Assembly: GCA_016296485.1 (NCBI GenBank)
Contig: JAEDJF010000026.1
Coordinates: forward strand, 1 to 17,407
Origin: Oscillospiraceae bacterium
GTDB taxonomy: Bacteria; Bacillota; Clostridia; Oscillospirales; Ruminococcaceae
DNA length: 17,407 bases
Reading direction: 5' to 3'
Shown: in pieces, positions 7,272 through 15,305 of the stretch
How the letters are laid out: each line of letters begins with the position of its first letter
Numbering within the stretch: position 1 is the stretch's first letter
The notes under the pieces: model-generated
What the model was told of the DNA's origin: nothing
Seen by the model: the letters and a program-made list of their open reading frames with translations, nothing else
The model's database searches: none
Translations under genes and position numbers: made by a program

Positions 7272-7880
7272 ATGATATACAGCCTTAACGGAAAGCTGAA
7301 ACACGTTGAAAACGGAATGTTCGTGGTGGAGTGCGGCGGAGTCGGGTACCAGTGCAAAAGCTCCGGCACCACCATTTCCTGCCTCCCGCCGGTGGGCGAG
7401 ACGGTGCAGGTCTATACCACTATGACCTTCACAGCGGAGAACGGACCGGACCTTTACGGCTTCTTTGACCGGGCGGAGCAGGACTGCTTTCGTATGCTGA
7501 CGGGGGTTTCGGGGGTCGGACCGAAAGCCGCCCTCGCCATTCTTTCGGAGCTTACGCCCGAGAGCTTCGCTCTCGCCGTTGCCGCCGGCGACGTCAAGGC
7601 GCTCACAAGGGCGAAGGGCGTCGGTCCGAAGGCGGCGCAGAGGATAGTCCTTGAACTCGGCGACAAGGTTTCCGGCGACGCGATTTCAAAGGGCTTCGGA
7701 GGCTTCGGCGCGCCGGCGGCGCCCACGATGAAAGGAAACGCCGGGGAGGCGATAGCCGCCCTCGTGAGCCTCGGGTACTCGAATTCCGAGGCGGCGGCTG
7801 CCGTCGGGAAGCTCCCGCAGGAGGATTCCGTTGAGGATATGATTAAGAAGGCGCTGCGCGCCCTCGCAATGGGACGATAA
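7272..7880 (+). CDS. ruvA: Holliday junction branch migration protein RuvA
   Basis: RuvA binds four-way DNA junctions as a tetramer and loads the RuvB motors for branch migration. The 202-residue protein has the N-terminal OB-fold (start MIYSLNGKL, residues about 1-65). Two helix-hairpin-helix motifs follow, seen as GVSGVGPKAA and AKGVGPKAA. A flexible linker (about 140-155) leads to the C-terminal RuvB-binding domain with EAIAALVSLGYS. Length and domain order are normal. ATG 7272 is preceded by AAAAGGG at 7253-7259. The stop codon touches the ribosome binding site of ruvB, which suggests coupled translation of the two partners. Confidence 0.97.
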   Translation: MIYSLNGKLKHVENGMFVVECGGVGYQCKSSGTTISCLPPVGETVQVYTTMTFTAENGPDLYGFFDRAEQDCFRMLTGVSGVGPKAALAILSELTPESFALAVAAGDVKALTRAKGVGPKAAQRIVLELGDKVSGDAISKGFGGFGAPAAPTMKGNAGEAIAALVSLGYSNSEAAAAVGKLPQEDSVEDMIKKALRALAMGR

Positions 7881-7892
7881 GGAGGAATAGCT

Positions 7893-8948
7893 TTGCTTTC
7901 AGGTGAACGCGATTTTGAAAACCGGATAGTTGCCCCGGAGATGGAGGAGACGGACCGGGAAAACGAGCTTTCCCTCCGCCCCCGGACCCTTAACGAATAC
8001 ATAGGTCAGAGCAAGGCGAAGGAGAATATGTCCATCTACATCGAGGCGGCGAAGCGCCGGGGCGAAGCCCTTGACCACGTTCTCCTCTACGGTCCTCCCG
8101 GGCTCGGAAAGACCACCCTTTCGGAGATTATCGCCAACGAGATGGGCGTGGGCTTCAGAATTACCAGCGGTCCCGCCATCGAGCGCCCTGGGGACCTTGC
8201 GGCGCTTTTAACCAACTTAAACGAAAACGATATACTGTTTATTGACGAGATACACCGTATGAACCGGAGCGTCGAGGAGGTGCTCTATCCCGCGATGGAG
8301 GACTTCGCCCTCGATATAATCGTCGGCAAGGGTCCCTCCGCCAGGAGCATCAGGGTCGACCTTCCCCATTTTACCCTCGTCGGCGCGACGACGAGGGCGG
8401 GACAGCTTTCCGCCCCGCTTCGGGACCGCTTCGGCGTAATCGCCCGGCTCGAGCTTTACAGCCCGGAGGAGCTTTGCAAAATTGCGGAGCGAAGCGCCGG
8501 GATTCTCGGAATCGACGTTGAGCACGAGGGCGCAATGGAGCTCGCCCGCCGAAGCCGGGGCACCCCGCGAATCGTCAACCGCTTCCTTAAAAGGGTGCGG
8601 GATTTCGCCCAGGTCATCGGCGACGGCGTAATCACGCGGGACATCGCGGCGGAAGCCCTTTCGCGGCTCGAGGTCGACGAGCTCGGTCTCGACGCCATCG
8701 ACAGAAGGCTTCTTATGACTATGATTAAAAACTACGGCGGCGGACCCGTTGGGCTTGACACCCTTGCGGCGGCAATCGGCGAGGAAGCCGTCACCATTGA
8801 GGACGTTTACGAGCCCTATCTTATGCAGATAGGCTTCCTCAGCAGAACGCCCAGGGGTCGCTGCGCGACGGCTCCCGCCTATGAGCACCTTGGGCTCGTT
8901 CCCCCGGCGGAGCAGTGCTTCGGCGAACAGCTTAGAATTGGAGAGTGA
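7893..8948 (+). CDS. ruvB: Holliday junction branch migration ATPase RuvB
   Basis: RuvB is the hexameric AAA+ motor that pumps DNA through the RuvA-bound junction. The 351-residue protein shows Walker A GPPGLGKT at 67-74 and Walker B with D118-E119 in FIDEIH. It also has the GATTRAG sensor 1 segment, the APLRDRFG arginine-finger segment and the RGTPRIVNR sensor 2. A C-terminal winged helix carries GGGPVGLDTLA and SRTPRGR. The start is TTG 7893, supported by an ideal AGGAGG at 7880-7885 with a seven-base spacer and by the lack of a better start before the conserved region. The gene is followed almost directly by glmM. Confidence 0.97.
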   Translation: MLSGERDFENRIVAPEMEETDRENELSLRPRTLNEYIGQSKAKENMSIYIEAAKRRGEALDHVLLYGPPGLGKTTLSEIIANEMGVGFRITSGPAIERPGDLAALLTNLNENDILFIDEIHRMNRSVEEVLYPAMEDFALDIIVGKGPSARSIRVDLPHFTLVGATTRAGQLSAPLRDRFGVIARLELYSPEELCKIAERSAGILGIDVEHEGAMELARRSRGTPRIVNRFLKRVRDFAQVIGDGVITRDIAAEALSRLEVDELGLDAIDRRLLMTMIKNYGGGPVGLDTLAAAIGEEAVTIEDVYEPYLMQIGFLSRTPRGRCATAPAYEHLGLVPPAEQCFGEQLRIGE

Positions 8949-8953
8949 TTTTT

Positions 8954-10297
8954 TTGGGAAGAATTTTCGGAACCGACGGCGTTCGCGGAATAGCCAACGA
9001 GAGGCTCGACGTGGAGCTTGCCCTCGCTATTTCCCGGGCGGCGGGAACTATAATAAAACAGGACGGAAATAATCGCCCGCGAATCCTCGTCGGGCGGGAC
9101 ACCCGCCTTTCCGGCGAGATGCTGGAGTCGGCGGTGGCGGCGGGGCTCGCCTCGGTGGGCTGCGACGTTGAGCTTCTCGGGGTCGTTCCGACCCCGGCGG
9201 TGGCTTATCTTGTCAAGGAGCTTGCCGCCGACGGCGGCGTTATGATAACCGCCAGCCACAACCCCTATATGTATAACGGCATCAAATATTTCGGCAGCAC
9301 CGGCTTCAAGCTCACCGACGAGCAGGAGGAGAGAATCGAAGCTATGGTCCTCGACGGGCGGGAGCCCATGGCGCTCGCCTTCGGCGGAGAAATCGGAAGA
9401 GTCGCGGAAAACCGCGGCGCCGTGGAAAAATATATCGACCACATAGCCTCCGCCGTCGGGAGCCTTGAGGGGCTGAAAATCGCCGTGGACTGCGCCAACG
9501 GCGCCGCTTCCGCCGTGGCGGAGCGGGTTTTCGCCAAAACGGGAGCCGCCGCCACCTTCATTAACCGGGAGCCGAACGGCGTCAACGTCAACGAAAACTG
9601 CGGCTCGCTCCATATCGAAGCCCTCGGGAAATTCGTCAAGGAGAACGGCTTTGATTTGGGCGTCGCCTTCGACGGCGACGCGGACCGCTGCCTTGCGGTT
9701 GACGAAAAGGGCGAAATTATGGACGGCGACGTTATAATGGCGATTATCGCCAAGCGCTTCGCCGACGAGGGAAGGCTCAAAAACAATATTTTCGTTCCCA
9801 CCGTTATGAGCAATATGGGACTTTTCAAGTTCGCCGAAAAAGAGGGCTTCACCTGCTACCCGACGAAGGTCGGCGACCGCTACGTCCTCGAAACTCTCCT
9901 TAAATTCGGGGCGAGCCTCGGCGGGGAGCAGAGCGGACACATTATTCTGAGGGACTATATGACCACCGGCGACGGCGAGCTTTCGGCGCTCGTTCTGGCG
10001 GAGACGGTGAAGCTCTCCGGCAAAAAGACCTCCGAGGTGCGCAAGGTCATCACCCTCTACCCCCAGACCATGGTGAATATCGAGGCGACGCCGGAGATGA
10101 AGGCAAGGCTCAAGGACCCGGAGGTCAAGAGCTATATAGACATCGAGACCGCAAGGCTCGAGGGCGACGGGCGAATTCTCGTCCGCCCCTCCGGAACGGA
10201 GCCGCTCATAAGGATTATGATAGAGGGCAAGGACACAGACAAGATAAAAGCCCTCGCCCGCGAGTGCGCCGAGACGCTTAAGATGATGCTGGAGTAA
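8954..10297 (+). CDS. glmM: Phosphoglucosamine mutase GlmM
   Basis: GlmM interconverts glucosamine-6-phosphate and glucosamine-1-phosphate, feeding UDP-GlcNAc and peptidoglycan synthesis. With TTG 8954 as start the protein has 447 residues and begins MGRIFGTDGVRG, as family members do. The phosphoserine loop TASHNP puts the catalytic serine at 101, the metal-binding loop DGDADR is at 240-245 and the phosphate-binding loop RPSGTEP at 411-417. I prefer TTG 8954 to the upstream in-frame GTG at 8945 because GGAGAG (8940-8945) would serve as ribosome binding site eight bases ahead, whereas the GTG overlaps that site. Only five bases separate it from ruvB, so it is probably co-transcribed with the ruv genes, a neighbour that is functionally unrelated. 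Confidence 0.95.
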   Translation: MGRIFGTDGVRGIANERLDVELALAISRAAGTIIKQDGNNRPRILVGRDTRLSGEMLESAVAAGLASVGCDVELLGVVPTPAVAYLVKELAADGGVMITASHNPYMYNGIKYFGSTGFKLTDEQEERIEAMVLDGREPMALAFGGEIGRVAENRGAVEKYIDHIASAVGSLEGLKIAVDCANGAASAVAERVFAKTGAAATFINREPNGVNVNENCGSLHIEALGKFVKENGFDLGVAFDGDADRCLAVDEKGEIMDGDVIMAIIAKRFADEGRLKNNIFVPTVMSNMGLFKFAEKEGFTCYPTKVGDRYVLETLLKFGASLGGEQSGHIILRDYMTTGDGELSALVLAETVKLSGKKTSEVRKVITLYPQTMVNIEATPEMKARLKDPEVKSYIDIETARLEGDGRILVRPSGTEPLIRIMIEGKDTDKIKALARECAETLKMMLE

Positions 10298-10299
10298 AC

Positions 10300-10328
10300 C
10301 TTGGCTTCTCTTTTGAGGGGAAGCCAAG
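10300..10328 (+). terminator. Hairpin after glmM, lacking a T-tract
   Basis: CTTGGCTTC (10300-10308) pairs perfectly with GAAGCCAAG (10320-10328), and two further pairs are possible inside. No run of T follows, so it is a poor intrinsic terminator. It may instead protect or process the ruv-glmM message or partly separate it from the methyltransferase gene. No clear promoter is visible in 10329-10385. Confidence 0.45.
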
Positions 10329-10385
10329 AGGAGAAAGCTCAAACTCTGTCGCTGACATTCATAAATTAAAGAAACCGAGGTAAAA

Positions 10386-11249
10386 ATGAGATACACGAAA
10401 GACTGGAAAGATTACGAGCTGCTGGACTGCTCCGGCGGCGAAAGGCTTGAGCGCTGGGGAAACGTCATTCTTATAAGACCCGACCCCCAGGTCATCTGGA
10501 ACACGCCGAAAACCCACCCCATGTGGCAGAAGGCGGACGCAAGGTACGTCCGCTCGAGCCAGGGGGGCGGGCACTGGGAGTACAGGAAAGAGCTTCCCGA
10601 GAGCTGGAAAATAAACTATAAGGACCTCACCTTTAAAATCAGCCCCACTGGCTTCAAGCACACCGGGCTCTTCCCGGAGCAGGCGGTCAACTGGGATATG
10701 ATGAGGGAGAAAATCGCCGGGGCGGGGCGGAATATCCGGGTTCTCAACCTCTTTGCCTATACCGGCGGGGCGAGCCTTGCCGCCGCGGCGGCGGGGGCTT
10801 CGGTCTGCCACGTGGACGCCGCCAAGGGAATGGTCCACTGGGCGAGGGAGAACGCCGAGCTCTCCGGGCTTTCGGAGCGCCCCATGCGCTGGATAGTTGA
10901 CGACTGCGCGAAATTCGTCGAGCGGGAAATCCGCCGGGGAAGCTTTTACGACGCGATAATCCTTGACCCGCCCTCCTACGGGCGCGGACCCGGGGGCGAA
11001 GTCTGGAAGCTCGAGGACCAGATCTATGACCTCGTTGGGCTTTGCGCCGGGGTTCTGACCGAAAATCCCCTTTTCGTGCTTCTCAACTCATACACAACCG
11101 GGCTTTCCGCCAGCACCATGGCTTACGTCCTCGGCGCCAATATGAAAAAATTCGGCGGAAGCGTTTCCGCCGAGGAAATAGGGCTCCCCGTCACGGCGAG
11201 CGGCATGGCGCTGCCCTGCGGCTCGTCGGCAATCTGGACGGCGGAGTAA
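10386..11249 (+). CDS. Class I SAM-dependent methyltransferase (RlmI/RlmK-like)
   Basis: This 287-residue protein resembles the COG1092 group that methylates 23S rRNA bases (RlmI, RlmK). The SAM-binding motif I is NLFAYTGG at 121-128, an acidic residue (HVDAAKG) follows in the motif II position, and the catalytic-type motif IV DPPSY is at 194-198. The first 100 residues form the substrate-side domain of this group (GFKHTGLFPEQ before the Rossmann fold). The N-terminal PUA domain of RlmI is absent. ATG 10386 follows a modest GAGG. The gene sits between glmM and a GNAT gene in the same-strand run. Methyltransferase activity is well supported; the target nucleotide is not determinable here. Confidence 0.88.
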   Translation: MRYTKDWKDYELLDCSGGERLERWGNVILIRPDPQVIWNTPKTHPMWQKADARYVRSSQGGGHWEYRKELPESWKINYKDLTFKISPTGFKHTGLFPEQAVNWDMMREKIAGAGRNIRVLNLFAYTGGASLAAAAAGASVCHVDAAKGMVHWARENAELSGLSERPMRWIVDDCAKFVEREIRRGSFYDAIILDPPSYGRGPGGEVWKLEDQIYDLVGLCAGVLTENPLFVLLNSYTTGLSASTMAYVLGANMKKFGGSVSAEEIGLPVTASGMALPCGSSAIWTAE

Positions 11250-11270
11250 AAAACAAGGGAGGAAGAAAAA

Positions 11271-11969
11271 TTGAAGGACCCTAAAATTTATCTTATGAAC
11301 GACCCGCTTCTTCACGCGGATATGCTGGACTGTCTTGACGCCGGAAAGGGCGAGGTTCTCTATTCCGAGGAGGACGGCGTTATGATAAGGAGCGGCGAGG
11401 ACCTTTACCGCATCTCCACCGAGAGCGAGGAGACCCTCCGCAAGCTTTGCAGAATGATAAAAAACGACCGGGATTACGACATTGTCACCCACCAGTTCCG
11501 TCTCATCTCGGCGATTTACGAGGAAAAGGGACTTTTCGACATTCTTCCCTGCCGCCAGGGGGTTTACCGGGGCGAAAGGCTCCCGGAGCCGAAAATTAAC
11601 GGAATCGAGTTCCGCCCGCTGACTTTGGACCAGCTCGCCTTCGTCACCGAAAACTACGACAGCGACGAAAGATATATTAAAAGCCGCATTGAGGACGGAA
11701 TGCTCGGCGCCTTTGACGGCGAAAAATGCGTCGGCTTCATCGGTCGCCACGGGGACGGCTCCGTGGGACTTCTCAAGGTGCTTCCGGCTTACCGCCGGAG
11801 GGGAATCGGCGAAGCCCTTGAGACGAGAATGGTGAACCGGGTCCTCGACGAAGGGCGGGTCCCCTATGACCACGTCGTCATAGGAAACGACGCCTCCATG
11901 AGCCTTCAGAAGAAGCTCGGAATGGAGTTCGCCAAAAATATGGTGGTCTGGCTCTGGAAAAAAGACTGA
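11271..11969 (+). CDS. GNAT family N-acetyltransferase
   Basis: The 232-residue protein has a C-terminal GNAT domain (about residues 115-232) with the acetyl-CoA pyrophosphate-binding signature RRRGIG at 175-180 after the LLKVLPAY strand, and a typical C-terminal segment SLQKKLGMEFA. The first 110 residues match no domain I recognise and could be a degenerate tandem GNAT fold. The start is TTG 11271, preceded by AAGGGAGGA at 11256-11264. It follows the methyltransferase by 21 bases. Its acceptor substrate is unknown. RimI-type protein acetylation is unlikely given the two-part architecture, and a small-molecule substrate is more probable. Confidence 0.85.
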   Translation: MKDPKIYLMNDPLLHADMLDCLDAGKGEVLYSEEDGVMIRSGEDLYRISTESEETLRKLCRMIKNDRDYDIVTHQFRLISAIYEEKGLFDILPCRQGVYRGERLPEPKINGIEFRPLTLDQLAFVTENYDSDERYIKSRIEDGMLGAFDGEKCVGFIGRHGDGSVGLLKVLPAYRRRGIGEALETRMVNRVLDEGRVPYDHVVIGNDASMSLQKKLGMEFAKNMVVWLWKKD

Positions 11970-11982
11970 TTCAGGCAATACA

Positions 11983-11998
11983 CTTTTATATATAAAAG
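11983..11998. promoter_or_regulatory. 16-nt perfect palindrome before ecfA1
   Basis: CTTTTATATATAAAAG is a perfect inverted repeat in the 38-base gap between the GNAT and ecfA1 genes, just before and overlapping the ribosome binding site (AAAAGGA, 11994-12000). It could be an operator, a TATA-rich promoter element or chance AT sequence. It stands out because the surrounding genes are GC-rich. Confidence 0.3.
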
Positions 11999-12007
11999 GA
12001 CGGACAA

Positions 12008-12877
12008 ATGGCAAAAGAAAAATTTATCGAGGCAAAGAAAATAAGCTTCAGCTACCCGAGCTACGACGGGGAAATTCCCGAGCTCGTTCTGGACGACATC
12101 AGCATCGGAATTAACGAGGGGGAGCTTCTCGCGGTGCTCGGGCACAACGGAAGCGGAAAATCCACCCTTGCGAAGCATTTTAACGCGATACTTATCCCGA
12201 CGGAGGGCAAGGTTTCCGTAGACGGAATCGACTCCGCCGACGAAAGCCGCCTCTACGAAATCCGCCAGGAGGTGGGAATGGTTTTCCAGAACCCGGACAA
12301 CCAGATAGTCGCCACCATAGTTGAGGAGGACGTGGCTTTCGCCCTTGAAAACCTCGGCGTTCCGCCGGAGGAAATAAGGAGAAGGGTGGACGACGCGCTC
12401 AAAAAGGTCGGAATGTACGAGTACCGTATGCACGCGCCGGACCAGCTTTCCGGCGGACAGAAGCAGCGCGTCGCCATCGCGGGCATCATCGCGATGCGCC
12501 CCCGCTGCGTCGTGCTCGACGAGCCCACCGCGATGCTTGACCCGAAGGGAAGGCGTGAAGTTATGAGCACCATAAAGCAGCTCAATTCCGAGCTTGGGAT
12601 AACCGTCGTGCTCATAACTCATTATATGGACGAGGCGGCAATGTGTAAGCGCGTTGCCGTCGTTGACGACGGCAGAGTACTTATGGACGGAACTCCGAGG
12701 GAGGTTTTCAGCCGGGTGGACGAGCTCAAGGCGCACGGTCTTGACGTGCCCCAGGTGACGGAGCTCTGCTGGGAGCTTCGGAAAGAGGGCTACGATCTGC
12801 CCTCCTGCGTGCTGACGGAGGACGAGTGCGCCGCCGCCATTGAAAAACTTCTGAAGGGCGGTGCTCAGAATGGCTGA
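12008..12877 (+). CDS. ecfA1: ECF transporter ATPase EcfA1
   Basis: This is one of the two ATPases of the energy-coupling factor module, which with EcfT drives various substrate-binding S-components that import vitamins and metals. The 289-residue protein carries Walker A GHNGSGKST at 45-53, a Q-loop FQNPDNQIV segment typical of EcfA1, signature LSGGQ at 147-151 and Walker B ending D171-E172. ATG 12008 follows AAAAGGA. The gene overlaps the next by eight bases. No S-component gene is present in the window, which fits a shared (group II) ECF module serving S-components encoded elsewhere. Confidence 0.95.
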   Translation: MAKEKFIEAKKISFSYPSYDGEIPELVLDDISIGINEGELLAVLGHNGSGKSTLAKHFNAILIPTEGKVSVDGIDSADESRLYEIRQEVGMVFQNPDNQIVATIVEEDVAFALENLGVPPEEIRRRVDDALKKVGMYEYRMHAPDQLSGGQKQRVAIAGIIAMRPRCVVLDEPTAMLDPKGRREVMSTIKQLNSELGITVVLITHYMDEAAMCKRVAVVDDGRVLMDGTPREVFSRVDELKAHGLDVPQVTELCWELRKEGYDLPSCVLTEDECAAAIEKLLKGGAQNG

Positions 12878-13745
12878 AACAATGATTAAAACCGAGGAGC
12901 TCCGCTACGTCTATTCGAAGGACACCCCCTATGAGCACGTCGCCCTCGACGACGTGAGCATCGAGATAGAAAAGGGCGCTTTCGTCGGGCTTATCGGGCA
13001 CACCGGAAGCGGAAAATCCACCCTTATTCAGCACCTCAACGGGCTTTTGAAGCCCACCGCCGGAAAAATCTACGTCGGCGGCGAGGACATCTGGGCGGAC
13101 CCGAAGGACATCCGCCGCTTCCGCTTCAAGGTGGGGCTCGTTTTCCAGTATCCCGAGCACCAGCTCTTTGAGGAGACCGTCCGGAAGGACATTGCCTTCG
13201 GTCCGAAGAATATGGGACTCTCCGAGGAGGAGATTGAAAAGCGCGTCCTCGACGCCGCCCGCTTCACCGGGCTAACGGAGGACTACCTTGAAAAGTCGCC
13301 CTTTGAGCTTTCCGGCGGCGAAAAACGCCGGGTCGCAATAGCGGGCGTGCTCGCGATGGAGCCGGAGGTGCTCATTCTTGACGAGCCCACCGCCGGGCTC
13401 GACCCGAAGGGTCGGGAACATATCCTTTCGGAGATAAAGGCTTACCACGAGCGCCGGGGCGCCACCATTATCCTTGTTTCCCACAGCATGGAGGACGTCG
13501 CCCGCTTCGCTAGCCACGTGCTCATAATGGACCACGGCAAGGCCGCCATGTACGGAAAGACCCGGGAGGTCTTCAGCCGGGTGGACGAGCTCGTTGAACT
13601 GGGGCTCGAGGTGCCCCAGATAAGCCGGGTTTTCGCAAGGCTCCGGGCAAACGGTGCAGCCGTCCCCGAAAGCGTGCTCACCGTTTCGGAGGCGAAGGAC
13701 GCGGTCCTTGCGCTCCTCGGGAAAGGGGGCGAAGCCGATGCTTAA
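12870..13745 (+). CDS. ecfA2: ECF transporter ATPase EcfA2
   Basis: This is the second ATPase of the ECF module, pairing with EcfA1 as a heterodimer under EcfT. From ATG 12870 it has 291 residues, with Walker A GHTGSGKST at 43-51, the Q-loop FQYPEHQLFEET characteristic of EcfA2, signature LSGGE at 147-151 and Walker B ending D171-E172. An in-frame GTG at 12861 would extend it by three residues, but it lies too close to AAGGGCGG (12854-12861), which suits ATG 12870. The start lies inside the end of ecfA1 and its own stop lies inside ecfT, each by eight bases, so the three subunits are probably translated in a coupled way. Confidence 0.95.
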   Translation: MAETMIKTEELRYVYSKDTPYEHVALDDVSIEIEKGAFVGLIGHTGSGKSTLIQHLNGLLKPTAGKIYVGGEDIWADPKDIRRFRFKVGLVFQYPEHQLFEETVRKDIAFGPKNMGLSEEEIEKRVLDAARFTGLTEDYLEKSPFELSGGEKRRVAIAGVLAMEPEVLILDEPTAGLDPKGREHILSEIKAYHERRGATIILVSHSMEDVARFASHVLIMDHGKAAMYGKTREVFSRVDELVELGLEVPQISRVFARLRANGAAVPESVLTVSEAKDAVLALLGKGGEADA

Positions 13746-14556
13746 GGACATCACCTTCGGTCAGTATTTTCCCGGCGACTCGGTTATCCACCGGCTCGAC
13801 CCGAGAATCAAGCTGATTCTCACCGTCGCATATATCGCGCTTCTCTTCGTTGCGGACGGAATGATTCCGCTCCTTTTCAGCATTCTTTTGGCGGCGCTCG
13901 CCTACGCCCTTTCAAAACTCTCCTGGAAGCTGGTTCTGCGCTCCATAAAGCCCATTATGCCCATAGTCATCTTCACCGCCGTGCTCAACATTTTCTTCAT
14001 TGACGGCGAGCCGCTTTTCGAGTGGGGCTTCATCAAAATCACCGACCGGGGCGTGCTCACGGCGGCGCTGATGTGCGTAAGAATCATCAGCCTCATCGCC
14101 GGAAGCAGCCTTCTGACCTATACGACTACCCCCATCGCCCTCACCGACGGACTTGAGCGGCTGCTCAAGCCCCTCACGAAAATCAAGGTTCCGGTGCACG
14201 AGCTTTCTATGATGATGACCATCGCCCTCCGCTTCATTCCGACTCTTATCGACGAGACGGGCAAGATAATCTCTGCCCAGAAGGCAAGGGGCGCCGATAT
14301 GGAGAGCGGCAACGCCATTCAGAAGGCGAAGGCGCTTATTCCGATTCTTATTCCGCTTTTCATCTCCGCTTTCCGCCGCGCGGACGAGCTCGCCCTCGCT
14401 ATGGAGTGCCGCTGCTACCGAGGCGGCGAGGGAAGAACGAGGCTCCGCCAGCTTAAAATGGCGGGGCGCGACTGGGTCGCGGTGCTCGTCGTGGCGGCGT
14501 TTTTCGCCGGCGTGATTCTTCTCAACATCTACGGTCCGGGGGTGATGCGGCTTTGA
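13738..14556 (+). CDS. ecfT: ECF transporter transmembrane protein EcfT
   Basis: EcfT is the membrane scaffold linking the EcfA ATPases to S-components. From ATG 13738 the protein has 272 residues, close to the usual size. It starts MLKDITFGQYFPGDSVIHRL, with IHRLDPR typical of the family. Several hydrophobic segments are visible (about 25-60, 77-95, 115-140 and 245-268). The first coupling-helix motif is ARG at 183-185. At the second, family members have A/S-R-G or ARC before YRGG, but here it reads CRC (224-226) with R225 retained. An upstream in-frame start at 13654 would add a basic tail encoded inside ecfA2 and is rejected. The preferred start has a GGGGGC site before it and overlaps ecfA2 by eight bases. 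Confidence 0.95.
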   Translation: MLKDITFGQYFPGDSVIHRLDPRIKLILTVAYIALLFVADGMIPLLFSILLAALAYALSKLSWKLVLRSIKPIMPIVIFTAVLNIFFIDGEPLFEWGFIKITDRGVLTAALMCVRIISLIAGSSLLTYTTTPIALTDGLERLLKPLTKIKVPVHELSMMMTIALRFIPTLIDETGKIISAQKARGADMESGNAIQKAKALIPILIPLFISAFRRADELALAMECRCYRGGEGRTRLRQLKMAGRDWVAVLVVAAFFAGVILLNIYGPGVMRL

Positions 14557-15302
14557 GAAACCTCCTTCTGACCATTTCGTATAAGGGCACCAACTACCAC
14601 GGCTTTCAGGTGCAGAAAAACGCCGTGACCGTCTGCGAAACGCTCCAGGACGCCATGGAGACGCTCCTCAAGGAGCGCCCGGACGTCAAGGGCTGCTCAA
14701 GAACGGATGCGGGCGTCCACGCCAACACCTACTGCGTCAGCTTCAAAACCGAGAGCGATATGGACTGCGAGCATATCCGCCACAGCCTTGACGCCCTTTT
14801 GCCCTGTGACATCGCGGTGAAAGCCTGCGAGGAGGTGCCGGAGGATTTCCACGCCCGCTACTCCTGCAAGGGCAAGCGGTACGTCTATAAAATCTGGAAC
14901 GCGCCGTATATGAGCCCTTTCTGGGAGGGGCTGGCGCTCCACTACCCGAAGCCCCTTGACGAGGATTTTCTCGACGCCGTCTGCACCGATTTTATCGGGA
15001 AGCACGACTTTTCGGGCTTCGCCGGGGCGAAGAACGAACAGGAGGACTCCACCCGGGAGATTTTCGACTGCGCGGTGGAGAGGGAAGGAGAGCTCGTGAC
15101 CTTTTCGGTCACCGGCGACGGCTTCCTTTATAATATGGTAAGAATAATGGTGGGAACCCTTCTCGCCATAAACGAGGGAAAACTTGAGCCGGAGGCAATT
15201 TCGGAAATTCTTGAATCCGGCGACCGGAGCCGGGCAGGCAAGACCGCCCGCCCGGAGGGGCTTTACCTCGATTACGTCTATTATGATGAGGACAGTGACT
15301 GA
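14553..15302 (+). CDS. truA: tRNA pseudouridine synthase A (TruA)
   Basis: TruA converts uridines 38-40 of the tRNA anticodon arm to pseudouridine. The 249-residue protein begins with the typical ISYKGTNYHGFQVQ strand and has the catalytic motif GCSRTDAGVHA with nucleophile D52. The substrate-binding KGKRYVYKIWN segment and the late FLYNMVRIMVGTLL helix follow. The start is TTG 14553, whose TTGA overlaps the ecfT stop by four bases, giving stop-start coupling; a GGGGGTG site lies ahead. EcfA1-ecfA2-ecfT-truA is a familiar Firmicute order, but there it usually continues with rplM-rpsI. Here ribF follows instead. Confidence 0.96.
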   Translation: MRNLLLTISYKGTNYHGFQVQKNAVTVCETLQDAMETLLKERPDVKGCSRTDAGVHANTYCVSFKTESDMDCEHIRHSLDALLPCDIAVKACEEVPEDFHARYSCKGKRYVYKIWNAPYMSPFWEGLALHYPKPLDEDFLDAVCTDFIGKHDFSGFAGAKNEQEDSTREIFDCAVEREGELVTFSVTGDGFLYNMVRIMVGTLLAINEGKLEPEAISEILESGDRSRAGKTARPEGLYLDYVYYDEDSD

Positions 15303-15305
15303 TTA

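Noticed and set aside
8945..8953. GTG 8945 as glmM start
   Set aside because: It overlaps the best ribosome binding site and the ruvB stop. TTG 8954 gives the conserved MGRIFGTDG start with an eight-base spacer.
8879..10396. 505-codon open frame on the minus strand opposite glmM
   Set aside because: It lies opposite a clear glmM with all catalytic motifs. Its translation has no recognisable domain, and long antisense frames are common in GC-rich genes with biased third positions.
13654..13737. N-terminal extension of EcfT
   Set aside because: The added basic residues are encoded within ecfA2 in another frame and are not part of the EcfT family. ATG 13738 has a proper ribosome binding site.
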